From assembly GCA_902577515.1 (NCBI GenBank), contig CACGZJ010000006.1:1-64000 (forward strand): a stretch of DNA of 64,000 bases, in the 5' to 3' direction. The notes below the pieces were generated by a model, which saw only the letters and a list, made by a program, of their open reading frames with translations, was not told where the DNA came from and did not search any database. Positions 30,799-42,100 of this stretch are shown here, in pieces. Source of the stretch: an uncultured Bacteroidota bacterium (lineage in GTDB: Bacteria; Bacteroidota; Bacteroidia; Flavobacteriales; Flavobacteriaceae). A program made the position numbers and the translations under genes. Every line of letters begins with the position of its first letter. The first letter of the stretch is position 1.

Positions 30799-32466
30799 TT
30801 ATTCATAAGATTCATTATGAATATTTGATACAGATCTACCACTTGGATCATTAACATTTTTGAAAGACTCATCCCACTCTAGAGCTTGAGGAGTACTACA
30901 TGCTACAGATGGAACTGAAGGGACAGATCTTGCAGCTGCTTCACTAGAGAAATGTTCTTGAAAAATAGTCCTGTAATAGTATTCTTCTTTGTTTAGTGGA
31001 GTATTTACTGGGAATATTTCTGAAGCTTTTTCTATATCCTTATCAGATACTTCTTTAGAGACTAATTCTTTAAGACTATCAATCCAAGAATATCCTACAC
31101 CATCAGAGAATTGCTCTTTTTGTCTCCATAAAACACTTTCAGGAAGATAGTCCTTAAAAGCCTCTCTAAGAACCCATTTTTCAATTCTACCATTTTTAAT
31201 CATTTTATCCTTGGGATTAATATTCATTGCTGTTTCAATAAATTCTTTATCCAGAAACGGAACTCTACCCTCAATTCCCCATGCAGCAAGTGATTTGTTG
31301 GCTCTTAAACAATCGTATTGATGAAGTTTTTCAAGCTTTCTTACAGTTTCCTCATGAAATTCCTTTGAATTTGGTGCTTTATGAAAGTAAAGGTATCCAC
31401 CAAATAATTCATCAGCTCCTTCACCGGATAAGACCATTTTTATACCTAAAGATTTAATTGCCCTTGCCATTAAATACATTGGAGTTGAAGCTCTAACGGT
31501 TGTTACATCATATGTCTCTAAATGATAAATCACATCTCTAATAGCGTCTATACCTTCTTGTACAGTGAAATTTATTTCATGATGTACAGTGCCTATATGA
31601 TCTGCTACAATCTTAGCAGCTTTTAAATCAGGAGCACCTTTTAAGCCAACAGAAAATGAATGAAGTTGAGGCCACCAAGCATCTTTTTTATCTCCAGATT
31701 CTATTCTTTTAGATGCATATTTTTTAGCTAAAGCAGAGGTAATGGAGGAGTCAAGTCCACCAGAAAGCAAAACACCATAGGGAACATCACTCATAAGCTG
31801 TCTTTTTACTGCAGCTGAAAGGGAATCATGAATTGAGGCTATAGAAGTTTTTGCATTTTTAACTGAATCAAAAGAAGTCCACTCTGGTTTATACCACTCT
31901 TTAAGTTTCATATCATGACTTTCTAGATAGTAACCTGGAGGAAAAAGCTCAATTTTATCACACACACCCTCTAGAGATTTAAGTTCTGATGAAACATAAA
32001 AAATATTTCTATCATCCCAGCCCATATATAGAGGAATAATTCCCATATGATCTCTAGCTATAAGATAAGATTCTTTAGATGAATCATAAAGCGCAAACGC
32101 AAATATTCCATTTAGATCGTTCAGAAAATCAACACCCTTTGACTCATATAGTGGAATTAGGACTTCGCAATCTGATTGTGTTTTGAAGTTGTAACTATTT
32201 AAGAAACTCTCTCTAAGTGTTTGATGATTATAAATTTCTCCATTAACAGCAATTATTTTTTTACCATCTTGAGAAATTAATGGTTGCTTTCCAGATGTCG
32301 GATCAACAATTGCTAATCTTTCATGAGCTAAAATGGCTTTATCATCAGTATAAATACCACTCCAATCTGGACCACGGTGCCTTAACCTTTGGGCCATTTT
32401 TAAAACATCAGCTCTTACAGCTTCATTATCTCCTTTAATATTAAAGGCACAAACTATTCCACACAT
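30799..32466 (-). CDS. asnB: Asparagine synthase B (glutamine-hydrolysing)
   Basis: 555 aa; MCGIVCAF N-terminal Cys; LLSGGLDSSI. Confidence 0.95.
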   Translation of the reverse strand: MCGIVCAFNIKGDNEAVRADVLKMAQRLRHRGPDWSGIYTDDKAILAHERLAIVDPTSGKQPLISQDGKKIIAVNGEIYNHQTLRESFLNSYNFKTQSDCEVLIPLYESKGVDFLNDLNGIFAFALYDSSKESYLIARDHMGIIPLYMGWDDRNIFYVSSELKSLEGVCDKIELFPPGYYLESHDMKLKEWYKPEWTSFDSVKNAKTSIASIHDSLSAAVKRQLMSDVPYGVLLSGGLDSSITSALAKKYASKRIESGDKKDAWWPQLHSFSVGLKGAPDLKAAKIVADHIGTVHHEINFTVQEGIDAIRDVIYHLETYDVTTVRASTPMYLMARAIKSLGIKMVLSGEGADELFGGYLYFHKAPNSKEFHEETVRKLEKLHQYDCLRANKSLAAWGIEGRVPFLDKEFIETAMNINPKDKMIKNGRIEKWVLREAFKDYLPESVLWRQKEQFSDGVGYSWIDSLKELVSKEVSDKDIEKASEIFPVNTPLNKEEYYYRTIFQEHFSSEAAARSVPSVPSVACSTPQALEWDESFKNVNDPSGRSVSNIHNESYE

Positions 32467-32469
32467 CTA

Positions 32470-34095
32470 TCAATTATATCTTCGATTAAATACAAGCTCT
32501 CCATTAATAAAAGTTGCAACAATATTAGTTAACGGAATTCTATTTTCAGGTGATGTAATAAGGTCATTATCTAAAATTATGAAATCGGCTAATTTACCAA
32601 CTTCGATACTTCCTTTTTCATCTTCTTCAAAATTAGCATAGGCCCCATACCTTGTCATTGCTATTAAAGCATCTACTCTTGAAATTGCATTTTCAACCTG
32701 AAATCCTTCACCTGGATAACCATTAATATCCTTTCTTACTACAGCAGAGTAGAAAGTCATAATTGGGCTAATATCTTCAACGGGAAAGTCTGTACCAAAA
32801 GCAATAACTTTAGATTTATTAAAAAGTTCTTTGTATGCATATGCAAATTTAGCTCTTGAAGAACCTATCCTATCATTTAACCAATACATGTCGCTAGTTG
32901 CGTGTGTAGGTTGAACTGAGGGTATGATTTTTGGATTAAAGAGATCAAAATCTTCTTTTGCAATAACTTGAGCATGTTCAATTCTCCATCTTGGGTCCCT
33001 ATAGTCAAAAAGTGCATTTCTATAGGCATTTAAAACAATTCTATTAGCCTTATCTCCAATAGCATGAGTGTTCATTTGAAATTTAGTACCTGCAAGTCTA
33101 AAAGCTAAGTTATTAATCGAGTCAATAGGTGTTCGAATAATACCCCTATACCCTTTTCTGTCAGAATAATCATTTATTAGAAGAGCTCCTCTTGATCCAA
33201 GAGCACCATCAACATAAACTTTAACTGATCTGACATTTAATCTATCTGTCTTGTATGGACCTAATTTTAAAAAATGTTCTAATGAAATTGGGTCATTATC
33301 AATCATGGCATATATTTTGATTTTTAAGGCTCCTTGTTTTTGAAGTTCATCAATCAATTCGATTTGTTTTTTTGATAAGCCAGCATCAGAAATTGTGGTT
33401 AACCCGTTCTTAAAAGCCAAATCTTGAGCACTAAGAAGAGCCTTAATTGATTCATCTTTAGTTGGTTCAGGTATGATATCATCAACTAATCTCATCGAAT
33501 TGTCAATTAAAACACCTGTTAATTTATTACCCTTCTTTATTATTTCCCCACCATCAACTTTTGTTGAATTATCAATTCCAGCGAGTCTCAGAGCAGAATC
33601 GTTTACTAAATATGCGTGACCATCAATTCTTCTGAGAACAACTGGCTTATTAGGAAAAGTTTCATTTAAAATAGTATTAGTTGGAAAAGTCTTAATATTC
33701 CAATCATTTTGATCCCATCCTCTACCTAAAATAAAGTCTTTATTATTTTCAGCGTCGAATTCTTTGACTCTGTCTATTACATCCTCCATACTTCTAGTAT
33801 CCTTTAAATCTACCTGATTAAGATAGAATCCCAAGTCGTAGAAATGTGCATGAGAGTCAATAAATCCAGGATATACAGGAAGATCTTGAGCATTTATAAT
33901 ATTACTTGATGAAAAATTTGATAATATTTCGTCACCCCCAACATAAACGAACTTTCCTTCCTTAACAGCAAATGAGGTATGTTTAGTATTTAGTTTATCT
34001 GCTGAATAAATATTAGCATTGTGAACTATTAAATCAACACTCTCTGAACATGATGTTAGTAGAACTAGAAAAAGAAGAAGTGTTTTTTTAGTCAT
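32470..34095 (-). CDS. Amidohydrolase, YtcJ-like, lipoprotein
   Basis: PGFIDSHAHFYDLG; lipobox LLTSC when started at ATG 34095. Confidence 0.9.
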   Translation of the reverse strand: MTKKTLLLFLVLLTSCSESVDLIVHNANIYSADKLNTKHTSFAVKEGKFVYVGGDEILSNFSSSNIINAQDLPVYPGFIDSHAHFYDLGFYLNQVDLKDTRSMEDVIDRVKEFDAENNKDFILGRGWDQNDWNIKTFPTNTILNETFPNKPVVLRRIDGHAYLVNDSALRLAGIDNSTKVDGGEIIKKGNKLTGVLIDNSMRLVDDIIPEPTKDESIKALLSAQDLAFKNGLTTISDAGLSKKQIELIDELQKQGALKIKIYAMIDNDPISLEHFLKLGPYKTDRLNVRSVKVYVDGALGSRGALLINDYSDRKGYRGIIRTPIDSINNLAFRLAGTKFQMNTHAIGDKANRIVLNAYRNALFDYRDPRWRIEHAQVIAKEDFDLFNPKIIPSVQPTHATSDMYWLNDRIGSSRAKFAYAYKELFNKSKVIAFGTDFPVEDISPIMTFYSAVVRKDINGYPGEGFQVENAISRVDALIAMTRYGAYANFEEDEKGSIEVGKLADFIILDNDLITSPENRIPLTNIVATFINGELVFNRRYN

Positions 34096-34199
34096 AGAAA
34101 AAATTATGTACAAATTAAATCAAATGAAGTGTATCTAACAAAAAAAAACTTAATAATAATTAACAAAAAAATTAATTATTTACTACATTGATTGACAAT

Positions 34200-34874
34200 A
34201 TGCCGATAGTTAATATTATTAATACTGACCTGCAAATTGATCAAAAAAAAATTTTAGAAAATGTAAATTTTGAATTAAGAAAAGGTGATTTAAAGTTCCT
34301 AATAGGAAAAACTGGAAGCGGCAAAACAACTTTCATAAATTCAATTTTTGGAAATCTAGATATAAAAAGTTCAGATAAATTTGATGTACTAGGGTTTGAT
34401 TTAAAAAAAATTAAAGAAAATCAGATTCCAAAATTAAGGAGGAAAATTGGATTTGTTTTTCAAGATTTTAAACTTCTCAATGATAGATCAATCTATAATA
34501 ATCTAGAATTTGTTCTAAAAGCAACAGGTCATAATAACAAAGAGGAAATTAATGATAAGATTCAAAGAGCTCTTAAATTAGTTGGCATTGATACCTCTCT
34601 AGATAAACTTCCTAATAAATTATCTGGTGGAGAACAACAAAGAGTAGCTATAGCAAGGTCATTACTTAATAGTCCTGAATTAATAATTGCAGATGAGCCA
34701 ACAGGAAACCTAGATCCTGATACTACTCAGGAGATAATTGAGTTATTTCAAAGGATAAATAAATATGGTACATCAATGATAATTGCTACTCATGATTATA
34801 ATCTCATTCTAAAGCTAAAAGGTAAAGTTTATAAGTGTGAAGATGGAAAATTTTATGAAGTCAAAAGAAAATAA
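34200..34874 (+). CDS. ftsE: FtsE-like ABC transporter ATP-binding protein
   Basis: GKTGSGKTTF; LSGGEQQRVAIARSLL; LIIADEPTGNLDP. Track start 34188 is TTG; ATG at 34200. Confidence 0.85.
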   Translation: MPIVNIINTDLQIDQKKILENVNFELRKGDLKFLIGKTGSGKTTFINSIFGNLDIKSSDKFDVLGFDLKKIKENQIPKLRRKIGFVFQDFKLLNDRSIYNNLEFVLKATGHNNKEEINDKIQRALKLVGIDTSLDKLPNKLSGGEQQRVAIARSLLNSPELIIADEPTGNLDPDTTQEIIELFQRINKYGTSMIIATHDYNLILKLKGKVYKCEDGKFYEVKRK

Positions 34875-34890
34875 TTATTAATATTGATAA

Positions 34891-35691
34891 ATGATTACAG
34901 ATAAAATTGAAAAAAATAAATTTTTACTCATTGCTGGACCATGCGCAATTGAAGGAAAAGATATAGCTTTTGAAATAGCTCATAAACTCGTTGACATAAG
35001 TTCGAAATTATCAATACCTCTAGTATTTAAAGGTAGTTATAGAAAAGCGAATAGAACCCGATTAGACAGTTTTACAGGTATCGGTGATTTAGAGGCATTA
35101 AAGATTTTGGGTGATATAAGTTCTAAATTAAATATTCCTGTAATTACAGATATCCATAGTTCGAGTGAAGCAGAAATAGCATCAGAATTTGTAGATATCA
35201 TTCAGATACCTGCATTTCTTTCTAGACAGACGGATATTCTTATAAGTGCTGCAAAAACTGATAAAATAATTAATATTAAAAAAGGACAATTTATGAGTGT
35301 AGATAGCATGAAATATGCAGTTAATAAAGTAGTTGAATCTGGAAACGATAAGGTGATGATTACTGAAAGAGGAACTCAATTTGGATATAATGATTTAATA
35401 GTTGATTTTAGGGGAATTAGTGAATTAAAAAAGCTAGCTCCTACAATTTTAGATGTTACTCATTCAGTTCAGAGACCTAACCAAATCTCAGGAGTTACTG
35501 GTGGTAACCCAGAGTATATTGAATCACTTGCTAGAGCTGGAATTGTAAATGGTGTTGATGGAATTTTCATAGAGACACATACTGACCCTTCTAAAGCAAA
35601 AAGCGACGGTTCTAATATGTTAGACTTAAATAAATTAGAACAGCTTATTTTGAATCTTTTAGCTATAAGAGACACAGCGTCTAGATTATAG
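34891..35691 (+). CDS. kdsA: 3-deoxy-8-phosphooctulonate synthase
   Basis: 266 aa; LIAGPCAIEGKDIAFEIA; FKGSYRKANRTRLDSF. Confidence 0.96.
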   Translation: MITDKIEKNKFLLIAGPCAIEGKDIAFEIAHKLVDISSKLSIPLVFKGSYRKANRTRLDSFTGIGDLEALKILGDISSKLNIPVITDIHSSSEAEIASEFVDIIQIPAFLSRQTDILISAAKTDKIINIKKGQFMSVDSMKYAVNKVVESGNDKVMITERGTQFGYNDLIVDFRGISELKKLAPTILDVTHSVQRPNQISGVTGGNPEYIESLARAGIVNGVDGIFIETHTDPSKAKSDGSNMLDLNKLEQLILNLLAIRDTASRL

Positions 35692-35736
35692 TCTTATTTA
35701 TCATATCTTTGCCATTCTTTTGTACTTTGAAATTTT

Positions 35737-36133
35737 GGGGTCGACTGGTTTTGACAGCAAGAATAATTTAATTATTTGCAAGTCGAGTGTTGAAAATAAT
35801 CTCGTAAATCTATTTTTCAACTTTTAAATGGCGAAAATAACTACGCTCTAGCTGCATAATTGACTGAATTATAGTAGGTTTTTTGCTAATCTCAACAAGG
35901 TTGAGAAGCTAGATGTCTCTTAAAAACTTAGATTAACAGTTTTTATATTTGAGATACCATTAAGTTAATCTAGAATTTTACAATCACTGGGTAAAATTTA
36001 AAACTAAAAGTGATAAGGTTGATATTATGGTTGTTATCTACCTAGTATTTACTCGAAAATTTAAAGATAAATAAGCTTGTAGACGATAGTTTAATTACTT
36101 GTTTGGACGCGGGTTCGAATCCCGCCGACTCCA
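35737..36133 (+). ncRNA. ssrA: tmRNA with tag reading frame GENNYALAA
   Basis: 5' GGGGTCGACTGGTTTTGACAG and 3' GCGGGTTCGAATCCCGCCGACTCCA; tag GGCGAAAATAACTACGCTCTAGCTGCATAA at 35830-35859. Confidence 0.97.
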
Positions 36134-36312
36134 CTTTTTTTATACATTCCTCAAAATACATAGCATTTTTTTCAGAATTTTTTAATTTATCATACGGAAT
36201 ATTATCAAATCATTAATAAAACTTTATTATATCGTAAAAAAAACTTATATAAATTCAGTCTATATAAATTTTGATTAATTTCATGATGTTATAACAAAAA
36301 ACAATTTACTAT

Positions 36313-37071
36313 ATGAAAAACTTATTATTAACTCTAGCATTGGTTTTTTCTTTTTCTATAAATGCTCAGTATGCTGTAATGTATGCTGTTGATTTAAATG
36401 AAGGTGGTGAGGATGATTATTTAAGTCTTGAAAAATTTTGGTCAGAGATTCATAGTGAAGCTTTAAATCAAGGGCTACATGATGGATGGTCAGTTTGGAA
36501 GAGAACTCCTAAAGATGGTGATCAAGAATCAGCTGCAGAGTATTTTATTTTTGAAAATTACTCTTCTATGGAACAAATGCAAAAAGGTTATAATGCTTTA
36601 GAAATTGCAACTAAAGTATATAAGGGCAAAAAGTCTAGAAGATATATTCAATCTATGGTTCAAGGAACTGGAATCACAAATCCTCATAGAGAGAGAAGAG
36701 TTTATAGACTTCAAGGTATATCAGCAACTATCCTAGCCGGAGGTAGTGTTAAGCCAGGCGACGTTGGAACAATAAACCTAATGGTAAAAAAATCTGATGA
36801 TTTTGAAAATTATGAATCTCAAATTTGGAAACCAGTTGCAGAAAAAAATATTATGAAAGGAAGCTTGAGACAATGGGTTCTTGCGGAAGTCATAAGCAGA
36901 TCTGATAATGCATATCAAGATTGGACTCACCTAGTATGGAACTTAAGAGGACAAGGGACAGAATTTTATGAAACTTCCGGATTTATATGGGATAAGCTTT
37001 GGGAAGGAATTGAATCATCAAGAGATATGTCCGACGGTACAGAACTTACCTGTGTATTTGCAGTAAACTAA
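36313..37071 (+). CDS. Secreted protein of unknown function, tandem paralogue copy 1
   Basis: 252 aa; signal peptide; shares the xYAVDLNEGGEDDYLSLEKF... pattern with the next ORF. Confidence 0.88.
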   Translation: MKNLLLTLALVFSFSINAQYAVMYAVDLNEGGEDDYLSLEKFWSEIHSEALNQGLHDGWSVWKRTPKDGDQESAAEYFIFENYSSMEQMQKGYNALEIATKVYKGKKSRRYIQSMVQGTGITNPHRERRVYRLQGISATILAGGSVKPGDVGTINLMVKKSDDFENYESQIWKPVAEKNIMKGSLRQWVLAEVISRSDNAYQDWTHLVWNLRGQGTEFYETSGFIWDKLWEGIESSRDMSDGTELTCVFAVN

Positions 37072-37095
37072 TTTTAAAACTATAAATCAAAAAAT

Positions 37096-37872
37096 ATGAA
37101 AACTAAATTTATTAAACTATTATTTACTTTATTCATCACTTTAGGTTTATCAGCTCAATATAGTATTATTAGTGCTGTTGCCTTAAATGAAGGTGCAGAA
37201 GATCAGTACCTAAAGCTTGAAAAATTTTACGGTCCTGCTCACGATTTAGCTGTTAAAAAAGGTTTGCAAACCTTACAAGCTGTATTTAAAGTTACATCAG
37301 AAACTGATGCAGAAAATGGACCACATTATATTATTGTCACTGGTTTTAACTCTAAGGAACAATTAGATAATTATACTAGTGGTAATGTAAATTATCTTGA
37401 TCTTGCAGTTGAAGCCTATAAAGGTAAAATGTCTTCAAGAGCTGTTACAAGAATGATGAATTCTACTGGTTCAGAAAGTAAAGAAAGGAGAAACTATATT
37501 ACACAGGGTGTTGATCAAACAATTTGGTCAGGAGGTGATTTAAAACCAGGTGATACAATGAATTTAACTCCTACTCAGGCTCTTAATGAGGATTTTGAAA
37601 ATTATGAAACAAAATTTTGGAAACCCTACATTGAGAAAGCAATAATTAAGGGGCAGCACAGATGGTGGGCTTTATCAAAAGTTATTGATAAAAATGAAAA
37701 TGCTTACGATTCTGTCTCACATTTTTTTTGGAACATTCCTGTTGAAGGTTCAAACTGGTGGTCAGAAATAGATCAAGATGATTTCAAATTTCAGAAACTT
37801 CAAGAGGGCCTCAATGCTGCTAGCCAGCATGCTGATCCAATAAGTCTTGAATTAGTTTCAATCCATAACTAA
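37096..37872 (+). CDS. Secreted protein of unknown function, tandem paralogue copy 2
   Basis: 258 aa; signal peptide; ISAVALNEGAEDQYLKLEKFYG...; colinear with the preceding ORF. Confidence 0.88.
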   Translation: MKTKFIKLLFTLFITLGLSAQYSIISAVALNEGAEDQYLKLEKFYGPAHDLAVKKGLQTLQAVFKVTSETDAENGPHYIIVTGFNSKEQLDNYTSGNVNYLDLAVEAYKGKMSSRAVTRMMNSTGSESKERRNYITQGVDQTIWSGGDLKPGDTMNLTPTQALNEDFENYETKFWKPYIEKAIIKGQHRWWALSKVIDKNENAYDSVSHFFWNIPVEGSNWWSEIDQDDFKFQKLQEGLNAASQHADPISLELVSIHN

Positions 37873-37890
37873 TAAACCAATTTTTATTAG

Positions 37891-37920
37891 AAAAAAACCC
37901 GCCTTTTTGGTGGGTTTTTT
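37891..37920 (+). terminator. Rho-independent terminator
   Basis: AAAAAAACCCGCCTTTTTGGTGGGTTTTTT: stem CCCGCC/GGTGGG with T-tract. Confidence 0.88.
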
Positions 37921-37931
37921 ATTTTTGTAGA

Positions 37932-39143
37932 ATGATTAAGGATAAAATAATCGATTTTCTAAATAATTATGGTGTTCCTGAAAGCTTATCTAATGTTTTA
38001 GCGTCAGGATTAATTTTTGTTGCAATTGTAGTTATAGTTGTAATAATTAATTTTATTGGAAGGAAAATAATACTATCATTCTTTAAAAGGATTGCAAGAT
38101 CTACCTCTACTCCTTTTGATGATCTTTTAGTAAAGAATAAAATTCCAAGACTTCTATCTTTTGTTCCTTCATTATTTTTTCTTTTTTGGGTTATACCTAT
38201 TTATAATCAAGATTTATTGATAGGTTTAGAAGCTCTAACTATAGTCCTATTTATTGTAACAGTAAAGTCTATTCTAGGAACAGTTAAGGATTATTTTAAA
38301 CTAAGTTCTTCGCTAAAACATATACCTATAGATAGCTACATTCAAGTTATAATGATATTTCTTTGGTTTATAGGAATAATTCTAATTTTATCAGTTCTTA
38401 CAGGTAGGGAAATTGGAACTTTTCTTGCATCACTTGGTGCATTATCAGCTATAATTATCCTTGTATTTAGAGATACAATACTTGGTTTTGTCTCCAGTAT
38501 ACAAATTACAGTTAACGATACTGTTAGAATTGGAGATTGGATAACAATGAAGGGTTCTGATGCAGATGGAACTGTGATTGAAGTTAACCTTTCTACAGTT
38601 AAAGTTCAAAATTTTGATAATACAATAACTACTATTCCGACATACAAACTTGTATCTGACTCATTTATAAATTGGAGAGGTATGGAAGAATCTAATGGAA
38701 GAAGAATAAAAAGATCTATTTTAATCAAACCAAGTTCAATTCGTTTTCTTATTGATGATGAATTAGATGAACTTAAGAAAGTTAATCTTATAAATAAATA
38801 TTTAACATCAAAAATTAAAGAGATAAAAAGTTATAACAACGATAATAATATTGATAAATCTATGTTATTAAATGGTAGAAATCTTACAAATTTAGGAGTT
38901 TTTAGAATCTATATTGAAGAATATTTAAAATCACATCCAATGACAAATGATGATTTAACAATGATGTGTAGACAACTTGAACCCACCTCACAAGGTATTC
39001 CTATCCAAATATATACTTTTTCAAAAGACAAAGAGTGGACAAAATATGAAGCTTTGACTTCTGATATTTTTGACCACTTATTATCTTCTGTTAAATATTT
39101 TAAATTAGAGTGCTTTGAACTTAGTCAATTCCCTGGCCAATAA
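37932..39143 (+). CDS. Small-conductance mechanosensitive channel (MscS family)
   Basis: 403 aa; VFRDTILGFVSSIQITVNDTVRIGDWI. Confidence 0.92.
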   Translation: MIKDKIIDFLNNYGVPESLSNVLASGLIFVAIVVIVVIINFIGRKIILSFFKRIARSTSTPFDDLLVKNKIPRLLSFVPSLFFLFWVIPIYNQDLLIGLEALTIVLFIVTVKSILGTVKDYFKLSSSLKHIPIDSYIQVIMIFLWFIGIILILSVLTGREIGTFLASLGALSAIIILVFRDTILGFVSSIQITVNDTVRIGDWITMKGSDADGTVIEVNLSTVKVQNFDNTITTIPTYKLVSDSFINWRGMEESNGRRIKRSILIKPSSIRFLIDDELDELKKVNLINKYLTSKIKEIKSYNNDNNIDKSMLLNGRNLTNLGVFRIYIEEYLKSHPMTNDDLTMMCRQLEPTSQGIPIQIYTFSKDKEWTKYEALTSDIFDHLLSSVKYFKLECFELSQFPGQ

Positions 39144-42100
39144 TATAAGGAGGATTTAAGCTCTTGATCTCATCCTCTATACTATTAGTTTCAGAATTTA
39201 GTTTTTCAACTATAGCTTTTATATCCTCAAGCATATTCTTAGCTATCTTTAGGTTATCTTTATGTAAACCTGTTGGACCATATAAGGTTCTAACACCTCG
39301 TTGAGCTACGCTAATCCTCTTTGAAATAGTAGGCTTATCTGAGCTGCTAGTATAATTATCATCTCCCATTATTTCTAACTTTGCTGGATTCCCATTATAC
39401 TCAATTTCAAGTGAATTAATTTTTGATTTTAGATCTGAAAGACTCTTAATAATTTCAGGTGAAAAAGTATTTAGCTGCAATGCTGCTCTTTCAAGAAGAG
39501 AAACTTTACGTTTCATCATTGAAAATGCATCTTCATATTTCTCTGCCTCAGAATATATTTGAGAAATTTCATTAATAAAGCTGTTATATTCTTGATGAGA
39601 TACACCCTCAAGAACTCCTATTCCAATATTTTTTACGTTAAATGATATTGGACCATCTAGCTTTTCTACATTACCGCCATTTACAAGATATAATTCACCT
39701 TGATATTCACCAGGATTTACATATGGACCAGATGGATCATATCCCCATCCTCCTGAATAATAACCTGATCTTATTGGATAATAACTTCTGTGCTTTAAAT
39801 TCCAAGCAATTCTATTTGTTCCATTTGAAGCTACTTTTGATATATTTCTTATGTGATTTCCATCAGAATCAGAAATAGAAAGAATTATAGTTGGAGATTT
39901 TTCATTTAACTCCTTAGCTAATTGATCCCAACCGGGAAAAGGAATATCCTTATTTTGATTGTTTAGAATCCTTTCTTTTGACTTTCTAATAGACTTTTCT
40001 GTCTTGGGAATATCTTTCAAGTGATATGTAAATACAGCACCATAGGTTGGATTCTTGGCAATATAGTATTGACCGCCTGTATTTCCCAATGTACTCCTTG
40101 GTCTAAATAGTTTTGCATCTCTTGGTTTAAATAACTTCCCTTTTTTAGTCAAATTTTCTGAATTCATTTCTCTCAATGCACTATAATCATCTAACACAAA
40201 GAAACCTCTTCCAAAAGAAGCTGCAACTAAATCATTCTCTCTTTCTTGAATAACAATATCTCTAAATGAAATAGTTGGTGTTCCAGGTAATTTTTGCCAC
40301 GATTTTCCACCATTTAATGAAGTATAAACACCAAATTCAGATGCAACAAATAAAAGATCTTTATTAACATGGTCTTGAACTAATCTCCAAATTAATGTTC
40401 TTTCAGGAAGATTAGAGGAAATTGATGTCCATGTTTCCCCAAGATCTGTACTCTTAAATATATAGGGTGAAAGATCCCCTTCTTTATGATTATCCAAAGA
40501 GACATAAACAGTATTTTCGTCATATAAATCAGCCTTAATATCGTTTACAAAAGTTCTCTCGGCTAAACCTAATTTTGTTACAGGTATATTTTTCCATGAT
40601 TCACCTCCATTTATTGTTACATGAATATGCCCATCATCAGTACCAACCCATATAAGACCCTCTTTTAATCTTGATTCTGATAATGATGTAATTGTATTAT
40701 ATTCGGACATTGCTTTCATATCCCAAGCATTATCATAACTCTGCTTTCTACCCATTATAGGCAATTCAATCCTACTTTCATTTCTAGTAAGATCCTCTGA
40801 AATTGGGTTCCAATCATCTCCTCTATTTTCAGATTTCCAAACTCTTTGAGAGCCTATATATATTCTAGAAGGCTTATGTGGACTAACAATTATTGGAGTA
40901 TCCCAGTTATACCTCTCAAGATGCTCTCCTTCTAATGGCTGAGGTTGAATAAATACTTGATCTCCATTTGTGAGATCAACTCTATGAAACCTTCCCTCTT
41001 GTGTAGTAGCATATATAATATTATTAAACTCAGGATCAGTGGCTGATTGATGTCCATCCGAACCAAGAGTTTTATACCATTCTCTATTTGTAATACCTCT
41101 ACTTTCAATTGATGCAGAAGGACCACCAGCGGATCCATTATCTTGAGTACCTCCAAAAATATGATAAAATGGTTCCTGGTTATTAACAGCTACTTTATAA
41201 AATTGTGTTAATGGTAAATTTAGAAAATAATGCCAGTTTTGAGCTAGATCAAAGGTTTCATATACACCTCCATCTGTTCCAACTAATATATAATCTGGAT
41301 CAGATTCTTTAAAAGCAATGGCATGGTGATCTCCGTGCTTTTGATATGATCCCTCAAGATTTCTAAATGTTTTACCACCATTTTCAGAAACTTGAATAGC
41401 AGGACCTACTATATATATTCTATCAAACTTATGAGGACTAGCAAATATTTCCTGATAATAATGTGGTCCTGTTGATCCTGCAATTGCATTAGACATTTTT
41501 TTCCATGTCTCTCCCCTATCTGCAGATCTGTAGACTCCCCCTTTAGTTCTATCTTCTTCAATTGCAGCATATATAACATCAGGATTTTGAGGGGAATAGG
41601 TAATACCAATTTTTCCCAGATTTGAGTTAGGTATACCATTAGTTAATTTTTTCCATGACTCACCTCCATCTAATGATTTATATAATGCAGTTCCAGGTCC
41701 ACCTCCCATATATGTTGCAACCGTTCTATGTCTATCCCATGTTGCAGCATACATAACATCTGGATTTCTTGGATCCATTATTACGTCAGTTACACCAGTC
41801 CACTCAGAATTACCAAGTACCTTTTTCCAATTATTTCCACCATCTACAGACTTATAAAGACCTCTTTGATCTCCTTTATTCCATAGAGGTCCCTGAGCAG
41901 AAACATATATTGTATTTGAATCATTAGGATGGATTAAAACTCTCGAAATATGCTCAGTAGATTTAAGTCCCATATTCTTCCATGTTTTGCCTGCATCTTC
42001 ACTCTTATAAACTCCATCACCATAACCAACATGCCTACCACCAACATCTTCACCAGTTCCTATCCAGACAATATTTGGGTTAGATGGATCAATTGCTACA

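Noticed and set aside
36134-36312. Intergenic region after tmRNA as a possible extra ncRNA
   Set aside because: AT-rich with no convincing stem structure or conserved motif by eye.
40932-41639. Minus-strand 74- and 76-aa ORFs within the VPS10-like gene
   Set aside because: Alternate-frame ORFs on the same strand inside a confident 1104-aa CDS.
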